Assembly: GCF_024281035.1 (NCBI RefSeq)
Contig: NZ_JAMXLH010000075.1
Span: 1 to 34,901, forward strand
Length of the DNA stretch: 34,901 bases
Source: Paraburkholderia sp.
GTDB taxonomy: Bacteria > Pseudomonadota > Gammaproteobacteria > Burkholderiales > Burkholderiaceae
Direction of reading: 5' to 3'
How positions within the stretch are numbered: position 1 is the stretch's first letter; every line of letters begins with the position of its first letter. Under the pieces are notes generated by a model that searched no databases, was not told where the DNA came from, and saw only the letters and a program-made list of their open reading frames with translations. Below, one piece after another: positions 6,566 to 17,005 of the stretch. The translations under genes were made by a program, and so were the position numbers.

Positions 6566-7960
6566 TTACTGGATCTTCTTGGCCTTTTCGAAGGCTTCGT
6601 CGATCGAGCCGACCATGTAGAACGCCTGCTCCGGCAGGTGATCGCACTCGCCGTCGACGATCATCTTGAAGCCACGGATCGTTTCCTTCAGCGGCACGTA
6701 CTTGCCCGGCGAACCCGTGAACACTTCAGCGACGTGGAACGGCTGCGACAGGAAACGCTGGATCTTACGCGCACGAGCAACGCTCAGCTTGTCTTCCGGC
6801 GACAGTTCGTCCATGCCCAGAATCGCGATAATGTCGCGCAGTTCCTTGTAGCGCTGCAGCGTTTGCTGAACGCTACGCGTGATCGTGTAGTGCTCTTCGC
6901 CGATCACGTTCGGGTCGATCTGGCGCGAGGTCGAGTCGAGCGGGTCGACTGCCGGGTAGATACCCAGCGAGGCGATGTCACGCGACAGCACGACGGTTGC
7001 GTCAAGGTGGCCGAAGGTCGTAGCCGGCGACGGGTCGGTCAAGTCGTCCGCAGGAACGTACACGGCCTGAACCGACGTGATCGAGCCGGTCTTGGTCGAC
7101 GTGATGCGCTCTTGCAGCTTGCCCATTTCTTCAGCCAGCGTCGGCTGATAGCCCACGGCCGACGGCATACGGCCGAGCAGTGCGGACACTTCGGTACCGG
7201 CCAGCGTGAAACGGTAGATGTTGTCGACGAAGAACAGCACGTCGAGGCCTTCGTCACGGAAGTGCTCGGCCATCGTCAGGCCGGTCAGCGCGACGCGCAG
7301 ACGGTTGCCCGGCGGCTCGTTCATCTGGCCGTACACCAGCGCGACCTTGTCGAGAACGTTCGAGTCCTTCATTTCGTGGTAGAAGTCGTTGCCCTCACGG
7401 GTACGCTCGCCCACGCCCGCGAACACGGAGAAACCGCCGTGCTCCTTCGCGATGTTGTTGATCAGCTCCATCATGTTGACGGTCTTGCCGACGCCGGCGC
7501 CACCGAACAGACCCACCTTGCCGCCCTTGGCGAACGGGCAGATCAGGTCGATAACCTTGATGCCGGTTTCGAGCAGTTCCGTCGACGGCGACAGTTCGTC
7601 GAACGCCGGAGCCTTCTGGTGGATCGAGCGCTTCGTTTCGCTGACGATCGGTCCGGCTTCGTCGATCGGACGGCCGAGCACGTCCATGATGCGGCCGAGG
7701 GTCGGCTTGCCGACCGGCACGCTGATCGGCTTGCCCGTGTTCTGGACCATCAGGCCGCGACGCAGACCGTCCGACGCGCCCAGACAGATGGTGCGCACGA
7801 CGCCGTCGCCCAGCTGCTGCTGCACTTCGAGCGTCAGCTCCGACCCTTCGAGGATCAGCGCGTCGTAGATCTTCGGCATGGTCTCACGCGGGAATTCCAC
7901 GTCGATCACCGCGCCGATGCACTGTACGATCTTGCCTTCTACCAAAGCAGTTGTACTCAT
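6566..7960 (-). CDS. atpD: F1Fo ATP synthase beta subunit AtpD
   Basis: The beta subunit carries the catalytic nucleotide sites of F1. At 464 aa it has normal family length. The Walker A motif GGAGVGKT is at 153-160, followed by the catalytic glutamate in GERTREG. Walker B is in VLFFVDNIYRF, and the C-terminal lever reads DELSPED, a common variant of DELSEED. The ATG at 7960 follows AAGGAAAA. The gene lies between atpG and atpC in the conserved operon order. Confidence 0.98.
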   Translation of the reverse strand: MSTTALVEGKIVQCIGAVIDVEFPRETMPKIYDALILEGSELTLEVQQQLGDGVVRTICLGASDGLRRGLMVQNTGKPISVPVGKPTLGRIMDVLGRPIDEAGPIVSETKRSIHQKAPAFDELSPSTELLETGIKVIDLICPFAKGGKVGLFGGAGVGKTVNMMELINNIAKEHGGFSVFAGVGERTREGNDFYHEMKDSNVLDKVALVYGQMNEPPGNRLRVALTGLTMAEHFRDEGLDVLFFVDNIYRFTLAGTEVSALLGRMPSAVGYQPTLAEEMGKLQERITSTKTGSITSVQAVYVPADDLTDPSPATTFGHLDATVVLSRDIASLGIYPAVDPLDSTSRQIDPNVIGEEHYTITRSVQQTLQRYKELRDIIAILGMDELSPEDKLSVARARKIQRFLSQPFHVAEVFTGSPGKYVPLKETIRGFKMIVDGECDHLPEQAFYMVGSIDEAFEKAKKIQ

Positions 7961-8049
7961 CGATTTTCCTTTAGATACCTGAATTCTTCATTCGCCCACC
8001 GATGCACGGCGGCGCGGTTTCGCGTTCGGCGCTTGCACCCTGCGCCCGG

Positions 8050-8931
8050 TCAGACCGCTGCTGCACCGCCGACGATTTCCGAAAGTTCCTTCGTAATCGC
8101 GGCCTGGCGGCTCTTGTTGTACGAGAGCTGCAGTTCGTTGATGACCGTCTTCGCGTTGTCCGACGCCGCCTTCATCGCGACCATCCGTGCCGACTGCTCC
8201 GAAGCCATGTTCTCGGCGACGGCCTGATAGACCAGCGCTTCGACATAGCGGACCAGCAGTTCGTCCACGACGGTCTGCGCATCCGGCTCGTAGATGTAAT
8301 CCCACGCGGACTTCGGCGTCGTGCCGTCGTCATTGCCCTCGAGGCGCTCGTTCGACAGCGGCAGCAGCTGCTCGATCACCGGCTCCTGCTTCATCGTGTT
8401 GATGAAGCGCGTGTACGCGAGGTACACGGCGGAGATCTTGCCTTCCGAGTACTGGTCGAGCTGCACCTTCACCGCGCCGATCAGCCTCTCGAGATGCGGC
8501 GTGTCGCCGAGCTGCACGACGTTCGAGACAACCTTCGCACGCAGACGGTTCAGGAAGCCGAGACCCTTGCTGCCGATTGCGGTCGCTTCGACCGACTTGC
8601 CGGCGGCTTCCAGGTCCTTGAACTTCTGCAGCGTCGCGCGCAGCACGTTGGTGTTCATGCCGCCGCACAGACCCTTGTCGGTCGTGACGAGAATCAGGCC
8701 GGCCACCTTCGCATCGGCGTTTTCCGTCATGAACGGATGACGATACTCGGGGTTCGCACGGCTCATGTGCGCAGCGATGTCGCGGACCTTGTCGGCATAC
8801 GGGCGGGCCGAGCGCATGCGCTCCTGGGCACGGCGCATCTTCGATGCCGCGACCATTTCCATCGCCTTGGTGATCTTGCGCGTGTTTTGCACGCTCTTGA
8901 TCTTGCCGCGAATTTCCTTCATTCCAGCCAT
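8050..8931 (-). CDS. atpG: F1Fo ATP synthase gamma subunit AtpG
   Basis: Gamma is the rotating central shaft of F1. The 293-aa product has the two family-defining terminal helices: MKEIRGKIKSVQNTRKITKAM at the start, and the C-terminal helix with the conserved RQAAITKELSEIVGGAAA. The Rossmann-like middle domain contains VTTDKGLCGGMN. AGGAG precedes the ATG. The gene follows atpA after 97 nt. Confidence 0.97.
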   Translation of the reverse strand: MAGMKEIRGKIKSVQNTRKITKAMEMVAASKMRRAQERMRSARPYADKVRDIAAHMSRANPEYRHPFMTENADAKVAGLILVTTDKGLCGGMNTNVLRATLQKFKDLEAAGKSVEATAIGSKGLGFLNRLRAKVVSNVVQLGDTPHLERLIGAVKVQLDQYSEGKISAVYLAYTRFINTMKQEPVIEQLLPLSNERLEGNDDGTTPKSAWDYIYEPDAQTVVDELLVRYVEALVYQAVAENMASEQSARMVAMKAASDNAKTVINELQLSYNKSRQAAITKELSEIVGGAAAV

Positions 8932-9028
8932 TGCTTGCTCCTGAATCGAAGCGACGCGGATGTCACGACAACCCGTGCAACCCGCTTCGCTTCAATGTCC
9001 GTTTATCGTTGGATGATTCCCGGACGGA

Positions 9029-10570
<1,542 letters not shown>

Positions 10571-10624
10571 TATTCGCTCCTGATGTTCAATTCTGTTGCG
10601 TGCCAGCCGCAGCGCCGAAGGCGC

Positions 10625-11164
10625 TCAAGCGGTCAAAGCCACCTGCATGCTGGCGAGCCGCGCGCGGACCGAGGTATCGAGCACTTCGTCGCCGACCGTG
10701 ACGCGCACGCCGCCGATCAACGTATTGTCGACTTCGACGGTGGGCTTCAGCTTGCGTTTGAACTTGTGTTCGAGGCTGGCGACGAGGTCGTTCAACTGGG
10801 CGCCTTCGAGCGGGAACGCGCTGACGATCAGCGCATCGGCTGCGCCTTCTTTTGCGTTCTTGAGCGCTTCGAATTGCTCGGCGACTTCCGGCAGCAGTTC
10901 GAGGCGACGGTTCGCGACCAGCATCTGCACGAGGTTTTTGGCCTCGGCGCTGCTCTTCAGCGGCGACTGCACCGCCGACAGCAGCAGGTCGACGACCTGT
11001 GCGTGGCTCACTTTCGGGCTCGAGGCGATCGACAGCACGTCGGGCAAGGCCGCAACCTGCGCCAGCTCCGCGACGAGCGTGGACCAGGCGGCGACGTCAC
11101 CAGCTTCGGCCACGCCAAACAGCGCTTCTGCGTACGGGCGGGCGATGGTTGCAAGTTCGGCCAT
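10625..11164 (-). CDS. atpH: F1Fo ATP synthase delta subunit AtpH
   Basis: Delta clamps the peripheral stalk (b subunits) to the top of F1. The 179-aa product begins MAELATIARPYAEALFGVA, the typical OSCP/delta start, and ends with the conserved IGGVRVTVGDEVLDTSVRARL segment. Its ATG lies 2 nt after the atpF stop codon, which suggests translational coupling. Confidence 0.97.
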   Translation of the reverse strand: MAELATIARPYAEALFGVAEAGDVAAWSTLVAELAQVAALPDVLSIASSPKVSHAQVVDLLLSAVQSPLKSSAEAKNLVQMLVANRRLELLPEVAEQFEALKNAKEGAADALIVSAFPLEGAQLNDLVASLEHKFKRKLKPTVEVDNTLIGGVRVTVGDEVLDTSVRARLASMQVALTA

Positions 11165-11166
11165 GA

Positions 11167-11637
11167 TCAGAGCTCGGCTTTCAGTTGATTCAGCAGTTCG
11201 GCGTGGGCCGACTGGTCGACTTCGCGCTTCAGGATCTGCTCGGCGCCCTGGACAGCGAGTGCGGCGACTTGCGCGCGCAGTGCTTCACGCGCCTTGACGA
11301 CTTGCTGGTCAGCGTCGGCTTTCGCCTGGGCGACGATACGCGCCGCTTCCGCGTGGGCCTGAGCCTTGATTTCTTCAGCGACGGTCTGCGCGCGCTTTTC
11401 GGCGTCGGCGATACGGTGCTGACCCTCATTGCGGGCCTGCGCCAGTTCTTCACCGACGCGCTTGTGCGCAGCTTCGAGTTCCGTCTTGCCCTTTTCGGCG
11501 GCTGCGAGGCCGTCGGCGATCTTCTTCGAGCGCTCGTCGAGGGCGTTGATCAACGGCGGCCACACGAACTTCATCGTGAACCACGCGAGGATCAGGAACA
11601 CGACCATTTGCGCAAACAGGGTTGCGTTGAGATTCAC
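11167..11637 (-). CDS. atpF: F1Fo ATP synthase b subunit AtpF
   Basis: Subunit b is the membrane-anchored peripheral stalk. The 156-aa product has one N-terminal transmembrane helix (about residues 5-27, FAQMVVFLILAWFTMKFVWP) and then a long charged, alanine-rich coiled coil. The start is GTG at 11637, behind AAGGAAA; the mature N-terminus MNLNATLFAQ is typical of the family. Confidence 0.97.
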   Translation of the reverse strand: MNLNATLFAQMVVFLILAWFTMKFVWPPLINALDERSKKIADGLAAAEKGKTELEAAHKRVGEELAQARNEGQHRIADAEKRAQTVAEEIKAQAHAEAARIVAQAKADADQQVVKAREALRAQVAALAVQGAEQILKREVDQSAHAELLNQLKAEL

Positions 11638-11778
11638 GGTGTTTCCTTAATCGTTGCTATTCCGGGGAATTGAAACGGCAAGGCGCTCATCGGTTGTGAA
11701 ACTCGATCAGCGCCTCGTCACCCGTTCCGCTATGCGCCCGCTCTATGGTTATAGGTCAGGCGCAACCTTCCAGGGAAC

Positions 11779-12048
11779 TTAGCCCGCGAGCTTCGAGAGC
11801 AGCGGGTTAGCGAACGCGAACAGCATTGCAACACCCACGCCAATCAGGAACGCCGCGTCGATCAGACCGGCCAGCAGGAACATCTTCGTTTGCAGCGGGT
11901 TCATCAGCTCAGGCTGACGCGCGCAGGCTTCGATGTACTTGCCACCCATCAGGCCGATACCGATACAGGCGCCAATAGCACCCAGGCCAATGATGATGCC
12001 GATACCGATGGCCGTGAAACCCTGGATGTTGGCGATGAAAGCTTGCAT
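11779..12048 (-). CDS. atpE: F1Fo ATP synthase c subunit (proteolipid) AtpE
   Basis: AtpE forms the rotating c-ring in the membrane. The 89-aa product is two transmembrane helices with a polar loop containing ARQPE. The ion-binding carboxylate is Asp64 in GLIDAAFLIG. The residues that define Na+-binding c-rings are not apparent, so proton coupling is expected. The start was placed at ATG 12048, which has AAAGGAG five nt upstream; an upstream in-frame extension exists but is unlikely. The 140-nt gap to atpF contains no gene. Confidence 0.97.
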   Translation of the reverse strand: MQAFIANIQGFTAIGIGIIIGLGAIGACIGIGLMGGKYIEACARQPELMNPLQTKMFLLAGLIDAAFLIGVGVAMLFAFANPLLSKLAG

Positions 12049-12117
12049 GATCACTCCTTTATGAGATTTTCTGGAACTGGGATTTAAAACTGCAATTCTT
12101 GAGTCCGACAACCCGCC

Positions 12118-12969
12118 TTAGTGGGTGTCGTGTGCCTGGCCGATGTACACCAGCGTCAGCATCATGAAAATGAACGCCTGCAGCAGAACGATCAGGATGT
12201 GGAAGACCGCCCACACGCTGCCGGCAATCACATGGCCGATGAAGCCAAGCACCGTCGTGTCCGCGCCGAAGCTCCACAGACTGCCCAGCAGGGCGATCAG
12301 CAGGAACAGCAGTTCGCCTGCATACATGTTGCCGAACAACCGCAGGGCGAGCGAAACCGTCTTTGCGACGAACTCGATGATGTTGAGTGCGAGGTTCGGG
12401 ATCCACAGCAGCGGATGCGCGCCGAACGGAGCGGAGAGCAGCTCGTGCACGAAGCCGCCTGCGCCCTTGATCTTGAGGTTGTAATAGATCATCAGTGCGA
12501 ACACGCCGAGCGCGATGCCGAACGTGCCGTTAAGGTCGGCGGTCGGGACGATGCGCTGGTGCGGGAGCACTTCCGAGAGGCCGAGCCAGCCGATCACGCG
12601 GGTCGGGAGGTCGACGGGGATGAAGTCGAGCGAGTTCATCAGCGCGACCCAGACGAACACGGTCAGCGCGAGCGGTGCGATGAAGGCGCGGTTGCCGTGG
12701 ACGATGGCCTTCGACTGGTCTTCGACCATTTCGACCAGCATCTCGATGGCGCACTGGAAGCGGCCGGGGACGCCCGACGTTGCCTTGCGTGCGGCGAGGC
12801 GCAGCAGGAAGATGGTGGCGAGACCGCAGAGAATCGACCAGAACAGCGTGTCGATATTCAGGATGTGAAAATCGACGATCGACGTCTGATGCGAGGTGGA
12901 AAAGTTCTGCAAGTGGTGCGCAATGTACTCGGACGGATCCAGAGCGCGCGTTCCTTCGCTAGCTGCCAT
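12118..12969 (-). CDS. atpB: F1Fo ATP synthase a subunit AtpB
   Basis: Subunit a forms the two half-channels next to the c-ring. The 283-aa product has several transmembrane helices and the essential arginine Arg210 in LALRLFGNMYAGELL, the same number as in E. coli. The C-terminal helices run through GHVIAGSVWAVFHILIVLLQ. The start MAASEGTRALDPSEYI at 12969 was chosen over an in-frame extension to 13059, because this N-terminus is conserved in Burkholderiaceae and the extension reads as untranslated leader. Confidence 0.96.
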   Translation of the reverse strand: MAASEGTRALDPSEYIAHHLQNFSTSHQTSIVDFHILNIDTLFWSILCGLATIFLLRLAARKATSGVPGRFQCAIEMLVEMVEDQSKAIVHGNRAFIAPLALTVFVWVALMNSLDFIPVDLPTRVIGWLGLSEVLPHQRIVPTADLNGTFGIALGVFALMIYYNLKIKGAGGFVHELLSAPFGAHPLLWIPNLALNIIEFVAKTVSLALRLFGNMYAGELLFLLIALLGSLWSFGADTTVLGFIGHVIAGSVWAVFHILIVLLQAFIFMMLTLVYIGQAHDTH

Positions 12970-13148
12970 ATCGTTAAAGACACCCAAATTGTCGAAAATC
13001 GTTTCCGGCCATTCCCGCCGCCGTACCTCTTCGCGGGAATGCGCCGCCGCGGATCGCATCGAACCCGCACGTCAGCTGTTCACTTGCCGCTTCGTTCAAC
13101 CGGCGCCCGCAGTGCGGCGCCGCAGTTTGAACGACAGTTAGCGACAGG

Positions 13149-13724
13149 TCAGCGCCATGCAAGCGCGATCCAGTAAGTCTTGAGTGCGATCAGGTAAGTA
13201 ACGAGCAGCGGAATCCACCGCACTTCGTGATACCAGACCGCGATAGCAACGAACATCGCAATCGTCGCCCCCATCTTGAATGCTTCGCCGAGCATCCAGT
13301 TCATCACGGTGCCGACGCCGCCGAGATGCTTCAGGCGCGCTGCGAACAGCGCACCCGGCAACCAGCAGATCGCTCCCCCCAGGAACGCTGACAACGCAGC
13401 TGCGCCGGGCGGCTTGTAGAACAGCCACCACGCCAGCGTTGCGACCAGGGACAAAACCATTTGCGCTGCCACGACACGAAACGGCGTGACGCGCGATGGG
13501 CGGCGAACCTGCGGGCCAAAGAGCTTCTCGGCTTCGACCCGGGTAAGCGGAACGATGTCGTTGTTATCTTGCTGCTGATCGGCGTCCCACAACGCGTTGT
13601 GATCTTCGTGCATGGCAGTGAGCCGGGACGCACCCTGTTCGCTGCCGGAAGGTCCGACCCCGCGTTGCGGTTCATCGGACCCTTCATGCGCCTTGGGCGC
13701 TTCGCCTGGTCTCTGACCCACCAT
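13149..13724 (-). CDS. atpI: ATP synthase subunit I (AtpI)
   Basis: AtpI is a small membrane protein at the head of many atp operons, associated with c-ring assembly and possibly Mg2+ handling. The 191-aa frame has a charged N-terminal half and about four transmembrane helices after residue 80, including VVAAQMVLSLVATLAWWLFY and GEAFKMGATIAMFVAIAVWY. The start is uncertain: ATG at 13724 gives 191 aa, while ATG at 13613 (MHEDHNALWDADQQQ) would give 154 aa. Neither has a strong ribosome binding site. It is the first gene of the operon, downstream of the promoter at 13836-13864. Confidence 0.85.
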   Translation of the reverse strand: MVGQRPGEAPKAHEGSDEPQRGVGPSGSEQGASRLTAMHEDHNALWDADQQQDNNDIVPLTRVEAEKLFGPQVRRPSRVTPFRVVAAQMVLSLVATLAWWLFYKPPGAAALSAFLGGAICWLPGALFAARLKHLGGVGTVMNWMLGEAFKMGATIAMFVAIAVWYHEVRWIPLLVTYLIALKTYWIALAWR

Positions 13725-14029
13725 CGCAGTTATTCCGCGCAGTTATCCTGGATATTCGCGACACTCACCCCATTCACCCTTAAGCACGCACTGATACAAC
13801 GCACTTACAGGTCGCCAACCAAATAAATCCGGGCGATTGTAAGCGATAGTTGCAGGCAATTCAAGACTTTACGATGTTCGGAAACGCCCGTGAAATGGGG
13901 CTTCACGATACGAAAAACAGGCTCTTGAACAAGGCTGCGGGCGCATCTGTAAGGAGTGACAAATACCCTTTCGCGGGCACAAAAACAGCGTGGACATTTC
14001 GCCTGCCAGGCCGACCCCGGCGGGCGAAA
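13725..14029. other. Intergenic region holding the atp promoter and the upstream carrier's hairpin
   Basis: About 300 nt between the carrier gene and atpI, with no gene apparent. It contains the sigma-70 promoter at 13836-13864, an atp leader of about 105 nt if translation starts at 13724, and the hairpin at 13996-14030. Confidence 0.7.
13836..13864 (-). promoter_or_regulatory. Sigma-70 promoter of the atp operon
   Basis: On the minus strand TTGAAT (13864-13859), a 17-nt spacer and TACAAT (13841-13836) form a near-consensus promoter (4/6 and 5/6). It points at atpI and would start transcription near 13829. No other promoter of this quality is seen before atpI. Confidence 0.65.
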
Positions 14030-14030
14030 T
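13996..14030 (-). terminator. Hairpin at the 3' end of the carrier gene
   Basis: ATTTCGCC (13996-14003) pairs perfectly with GGCGAAAT (14023-14030), and more pairing is possible inside. The stem overlaps the stop codon. A short T-run (TGTTTTTG) appears 10-15 nt later on the minus strand, so termination may be partial. Confidence 0.45.
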
Positions 14031-15169
14031 CAGAGAAAGTGCAAAGGCAGCGCGCCAAGCAGAACGGCTATTAGCCAGAACGGCAACGATATGATATGGA
14101 ACGGCAGCCATAAGCCCCGCTCATTAGAAAGACGCACGGCGATAAGATTTGCGAGCGAGCCGATCGCCACGCCAAAGCCCCCTACGCTCACGCCAAAGGC
14201 AACCGCACGCCAGTCATGGGTGAAGCCCGCAAGCACGATCGCTGCCGGGACGTTGCTGATGACCTGCGAAAGCACCGCCCCTGCGACATAGGACCGCAAG
14301 GGCGTCTGTAGCGACAATCCGCCCATAAGGTCGTGAATCCAGGGCAATGCGGCCGCGCTGCGCAAGACGATAAACATCAGCACGAAAATCAGCAGCAGCA
14401 GCCAGTCGATCTTCAGTACGATGCGTGTGCGCCAGATCAAGAAACCTGCGGCTACGCCCGCAAGCGCAATCCCTGCGCGATGTGCATCCGCGAGCAATAC
14501 GAACGCCACGAAGAGCAGCGCTGCGACCAGCGCAAGCGCGCGGTCGACCGGATGGGGAGCCATATCGGTCGAGAGATCGAGCGGGCGCGGCTTGAAAAGG
14601 CATGTGGCCAGCACGACCAGCATCGTCATCAATAGTGCGCAAAGCGGCGCAAGCTCCGCGACGAAGCGGCCAAACGCAACCCCGCTTAGTTGCCAGAGAA
14701 ACAGGTTCTGCGGATTGCCGAGCGGCGTCAGCACCGATCCGGCATTTACGGCCAGCGCCACCACAATCACGAGCCGCTTGAGCGGTAGCGGTGTGAGCCT
14801 GTGCAGCGACAGCACCAGCGGCACGACGACGAAGAGTGCCACATCGTTCGTCACGAACATCGAGAGCGCGGCGGCCAGCGCAATCAGCGACAGCGCAAGC
14901 GAGCGCTCCGAATGAATGTGACGCACGAGGCGATGCGCGAGCCACGTCAGCAGTCCTGAGCATTCGATTGCTTTCGTCAGAATCAGCAGGCCCGCGAGCG
15001 TCATTACGGTCTGCCAGTCGACGAGCGCGGGCAGCGAAGTCCATGCTCGCGGTGCGAAAGTCTGAAGCAATACGAGTGCTGCGGCGAGGATGGCCAGCAC
15101 CGGCTCGCCGGCCACGAATCTGAGGAGCGTGCGCAGGCGAGCCTGCGTGGCTGCTTGAATCTGCTGCAT
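14030..15169 (-). CDS. Ion-transporter-superfamily permease (SLC13 / ArsB / citrate carrier-like)
   Basis: Predicted inner-membrane carrier of about 379 aa with roughly ten or more hydrophobic helices. Two repeated halves each carry an IT-superfamily hairpin: FVTNDVALFVVVPL with GNPQNLFLWQL in the first, and SQVISNVPAAIVLAGF with SLANLIAVRLS in the second. These motifs fit dicarboxylate, arsenite or sodium/anion carriers; the substrate cannot be assigned. The start is uncertain. ATG 15169 is given; an in-frame TTG at 15196, 7 nt after the parB stop, would add nine residues. Neither has a good ribosome binding site. It follows parB closely and is probably cotranscribed with it. Confidence 0.78.
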   Translation of the reverse strand: MQQIQAATQARLRTLLRFVAGEPVLAILAAALVLLQTFAPRAWTSLPALVDWQTVMTLAGLLILTKAIECSGLLTWLAHRLVRHIHSERSLALSLIALAAALSMFVTNDVALFVVVPLVLSLHRLTPLPLKRLVIVVALAVNAGSVLTPLGNPQNLFLWQLSGVAFGRFVAELAPLCALLMTMLVVLATCLFKPRPLDLSTDMAPHPVDRALALVAALLFVAFVLLADAHRAGIALAGVAAGFLIWRTRIVLKIDWLLLLIFVLMFIVLRSAAALPWIHDLMGGLSLQTPLRSYVAGAVLSQVISNVPAAIVLAGFTHDWRAVAFGVSVGGFGVAIGSLANLIAVRLSNERGLWLPFHIISLPFWLIAVLLGALPLHFL

Positions 15170-15203
15170 AGAGAAGTTGGGCTGCGCGCGCGGCAACGCC
15201 GCG

Positions 15204-16091
15204 TCAGACAGCCGTTTCGCCGCGCAGGCGCAGGAGAATGCCGTCGAGTGCGTCGAGATCGCCGAAATCGACGGTCAGTTGCCCGCGCCCGCGACGACCC
15301 AACTTGATCTTCACCGTCGCGGCCAGCAGATCAGACAGTTCTTCTTCGAGACGCCGCGTGTCGCGGCCGCCATCGTGCGCCACCTTCGCCTTTACCGTCG
15401 GCGCGGCCTTCGTCGTGGCCGACACCAGCCGCTCGGTCTCGCGCACCGACATGCGCTTGTTGACCACCTGATTGGCCAGCTGGATCTGCGTGGCGGAATC
15501 GACGGCCAGCAGCGCGCGCGCATGGCCCATATCGAGGTCGCCGGCGAGCAGCATGGTTTGCACCGGCGCGGCGAGATTCAGGAGACGCAGCAGGTTCGAC
15601 ACCGCACTGCGCGAGCGGCCAACCGATTCCGCGGCCTGCTCGTGCGTGAAATGGAATTCGTCGAGCAAGCGCTGAATGCCCTGCGCCTCTTCGAGCGGAT
15701 TGAGATCCTCACGCTGGATGTTCTCGATCAGCGCCATGGCGGCGGCGGCCTGGTCGGGCACGTCCTTCACCAGAACCGGCACCTCGATCAATCCTGCGAG
15801 GTGCGCCGCGCGAAAACGCCGCTCGCCCGCGATGATCTCGTAGCGGTCCGTGTCGATTGGCCGGACGAGGATCGGCTGCATGAGCCCCTGTGCGCGGATG
15901 CTCGCGGCCAGTTCCTGCAGCGCGCCCTCGTCCATGCGTGTACGCGGCTGGTACTTGCCCGCCTGCATCTTCGCGAGCGGCAGCGTGTTCGGCGCGCTGT
16001 CGATCTTCACCGCTTCGGTAATGTCGGCGCTGCCGCCCAGCAGGGCTTCCAGCCCGCGGCCCAGCCCTTTTTTCCGTGCTACTGCGTTCAT
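15204..16091 (-). CDS. parB: Chromosome partitioning protein ParB
   Basis: ParB is a CTP-dependent DNA clamp that loads at parS, spreads, and directs origin segregation. The 295-aa product starts MNAVARKKGLGRGLEALLGG, the ParA-contacting N-terminus. It has the CTP-binding GERRFRA box (89-95), the ENIQREDLNPLEEAQG motif (123-138) and the parS-reading helix-turn-helix around 149-170 (THEQAAESVGRSRSAVSNLL). A C-terminal dimerisation domain follows. AAGGAATC precedes the ATG, 35 nt after parA. Two perfect parS sites lie upstream in the same cluster. Confidence 0.97.
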   Translation of the reverse strand: MNAVARKKGLGRGLEALLGGSADITEAVKIDSAPNTLPLAKMQAGKYQPRTRMDEGALQELAASIRAQGLMQPILVRPIDTDRYEIIAGERRFRAAHLAGLIEVPVLVKDVPDQAAAAMALIENIQREDLNPLEEAQGIQRLLDEFHFTHEQAAESVGRSRSAVSNLLRLLNLAAPVQTMLLAGDLDMGHARALLAVDSATQIQLANQVVNKRMSVRETERLVSATTKAAPTVKAKVAHDGGRDTRRLEEELSDLLAATVKIKLGRRGRGQLTVDFGDLDALDGILLRLRGETAV

Positions 16092-16126
16092 CGTGATTCC
16101 TTAGTCTCCAGTGGACGCGGCGAGCA

Positions 16127-16897
16127 TCAGAGTGCGCGCACCCGTTCGATCATTTCGGCGCCAAACTGCACGTACGCCTGCGCGCCGCGTGACGCGCGAT
16201 CGAACACCACGCCCGGTAGTCCGTAGCTGGGCGCCTCTGCGAGGCGCACGTTACGCGGAATCACCGCGTCGAAAACCTTGTCGCCGAAATGCTCTTTCAG
16301 CTGATCCGATACCTGCTGCTGAAGCGTGATGCGCGGGTCGAACATCACGCGCAGCAAGCCGAGCACCTTCAGGTCGCGATTCATGTTCGCGTGAACCTGC
16401 TTGATCGTGTTGACCAGATCGGAGAGCCCTTCGAGGGCGAAGTACTCGCACTGCATCGGGATCACCACGCCGTGCGCGGCGCACAGGCCGTTGAGCGTCA
16501 GCAGCGACAGCGCGGGCGGGCAATCGATCAGCACGAAGTCGTAGTCGGCGTCGACTTCCGCGAGTGCGTTTTTTAAACGACGCTCGCGTTGCGCCACCGA
16601 AACCAGCTCCACTTCGGCGCCGGCCAGCTCCCGATTCGCGGGAAGCACGTCGTAGCCCACCGCCTCAGGGCGCGTGCGCGCGTCCGGCACGGTCACGCCG
16701 TCCACCAGCACTTCGTATACCGTGTTCTCGCATGCGGCCTTGTCGATGCCGCTGCCCATCGTGGCGTTGCCCTGCGGGTCGAGATCGATGAGAAGGACAC
16801 GCTGTCCCTGCGATGCGAGGCTCGCGGCGAGATTGACCGTTGTCGTCGTCTTGCCGACGCCGCCCTTCTGGTTCGCAACGCAGAAGATTTTTGCCAT
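16127..16897 (-). CDS. parA: Chromosome partitioning ATPase ParA (Soj type)
   Basis: ParA is a dimerising, nucleoid-binding deviant Walker ATPase that moves ParB-parS complexes. The 256-aa product has no N-terminal DNA-binding domain, as expected for chromosomal Soj-type ParA. The deviant Walker A motif is QKGGVGKTTT (10-19; signature Lys11, catalytic Lys16). The A' and B motifs are LLIDLDPQGNAT and FVLIDCPPALSLLT. The C-terminal PRNVRLAEAPSYGLPGVVFD segment is conserved, with Tyr where many homologues have His. Confidence 0.97.
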   Translation of the reverse strand: MAKIFCVANQKGGVGKTTTTVNLAASLASQGQRVLLIDLDPQGNATMGSGIDKAACENTVYEVLVDGVTVPDARTRPEAVGYDVLPANRELAGAEVELVSVAQRERRLKNALAEVDADYDFVLIDCPPALSLLTLNGLCAAHGVVIPMQCEYFALEGLSDLVNTIKQVHANMNRDLKVLGLLRVMFDPRITLQQQVSDQLKEHFGDKVFDAVIPRNVRLAEAPSYGLPGVVFDRASRGAQAYVQFGAEMIERVRAL

Positions 16898-17005
16898 CTT
16901 TGGGGTGTCCCTTTTGCTGCCGTAAAGAGTTTGCTTACGTTATCACGCGCGTACCGCGCGTCGACCTGGCCGTTGGTTCAATTGACGCCCGGCGCAGGCG
17001 GAGAA

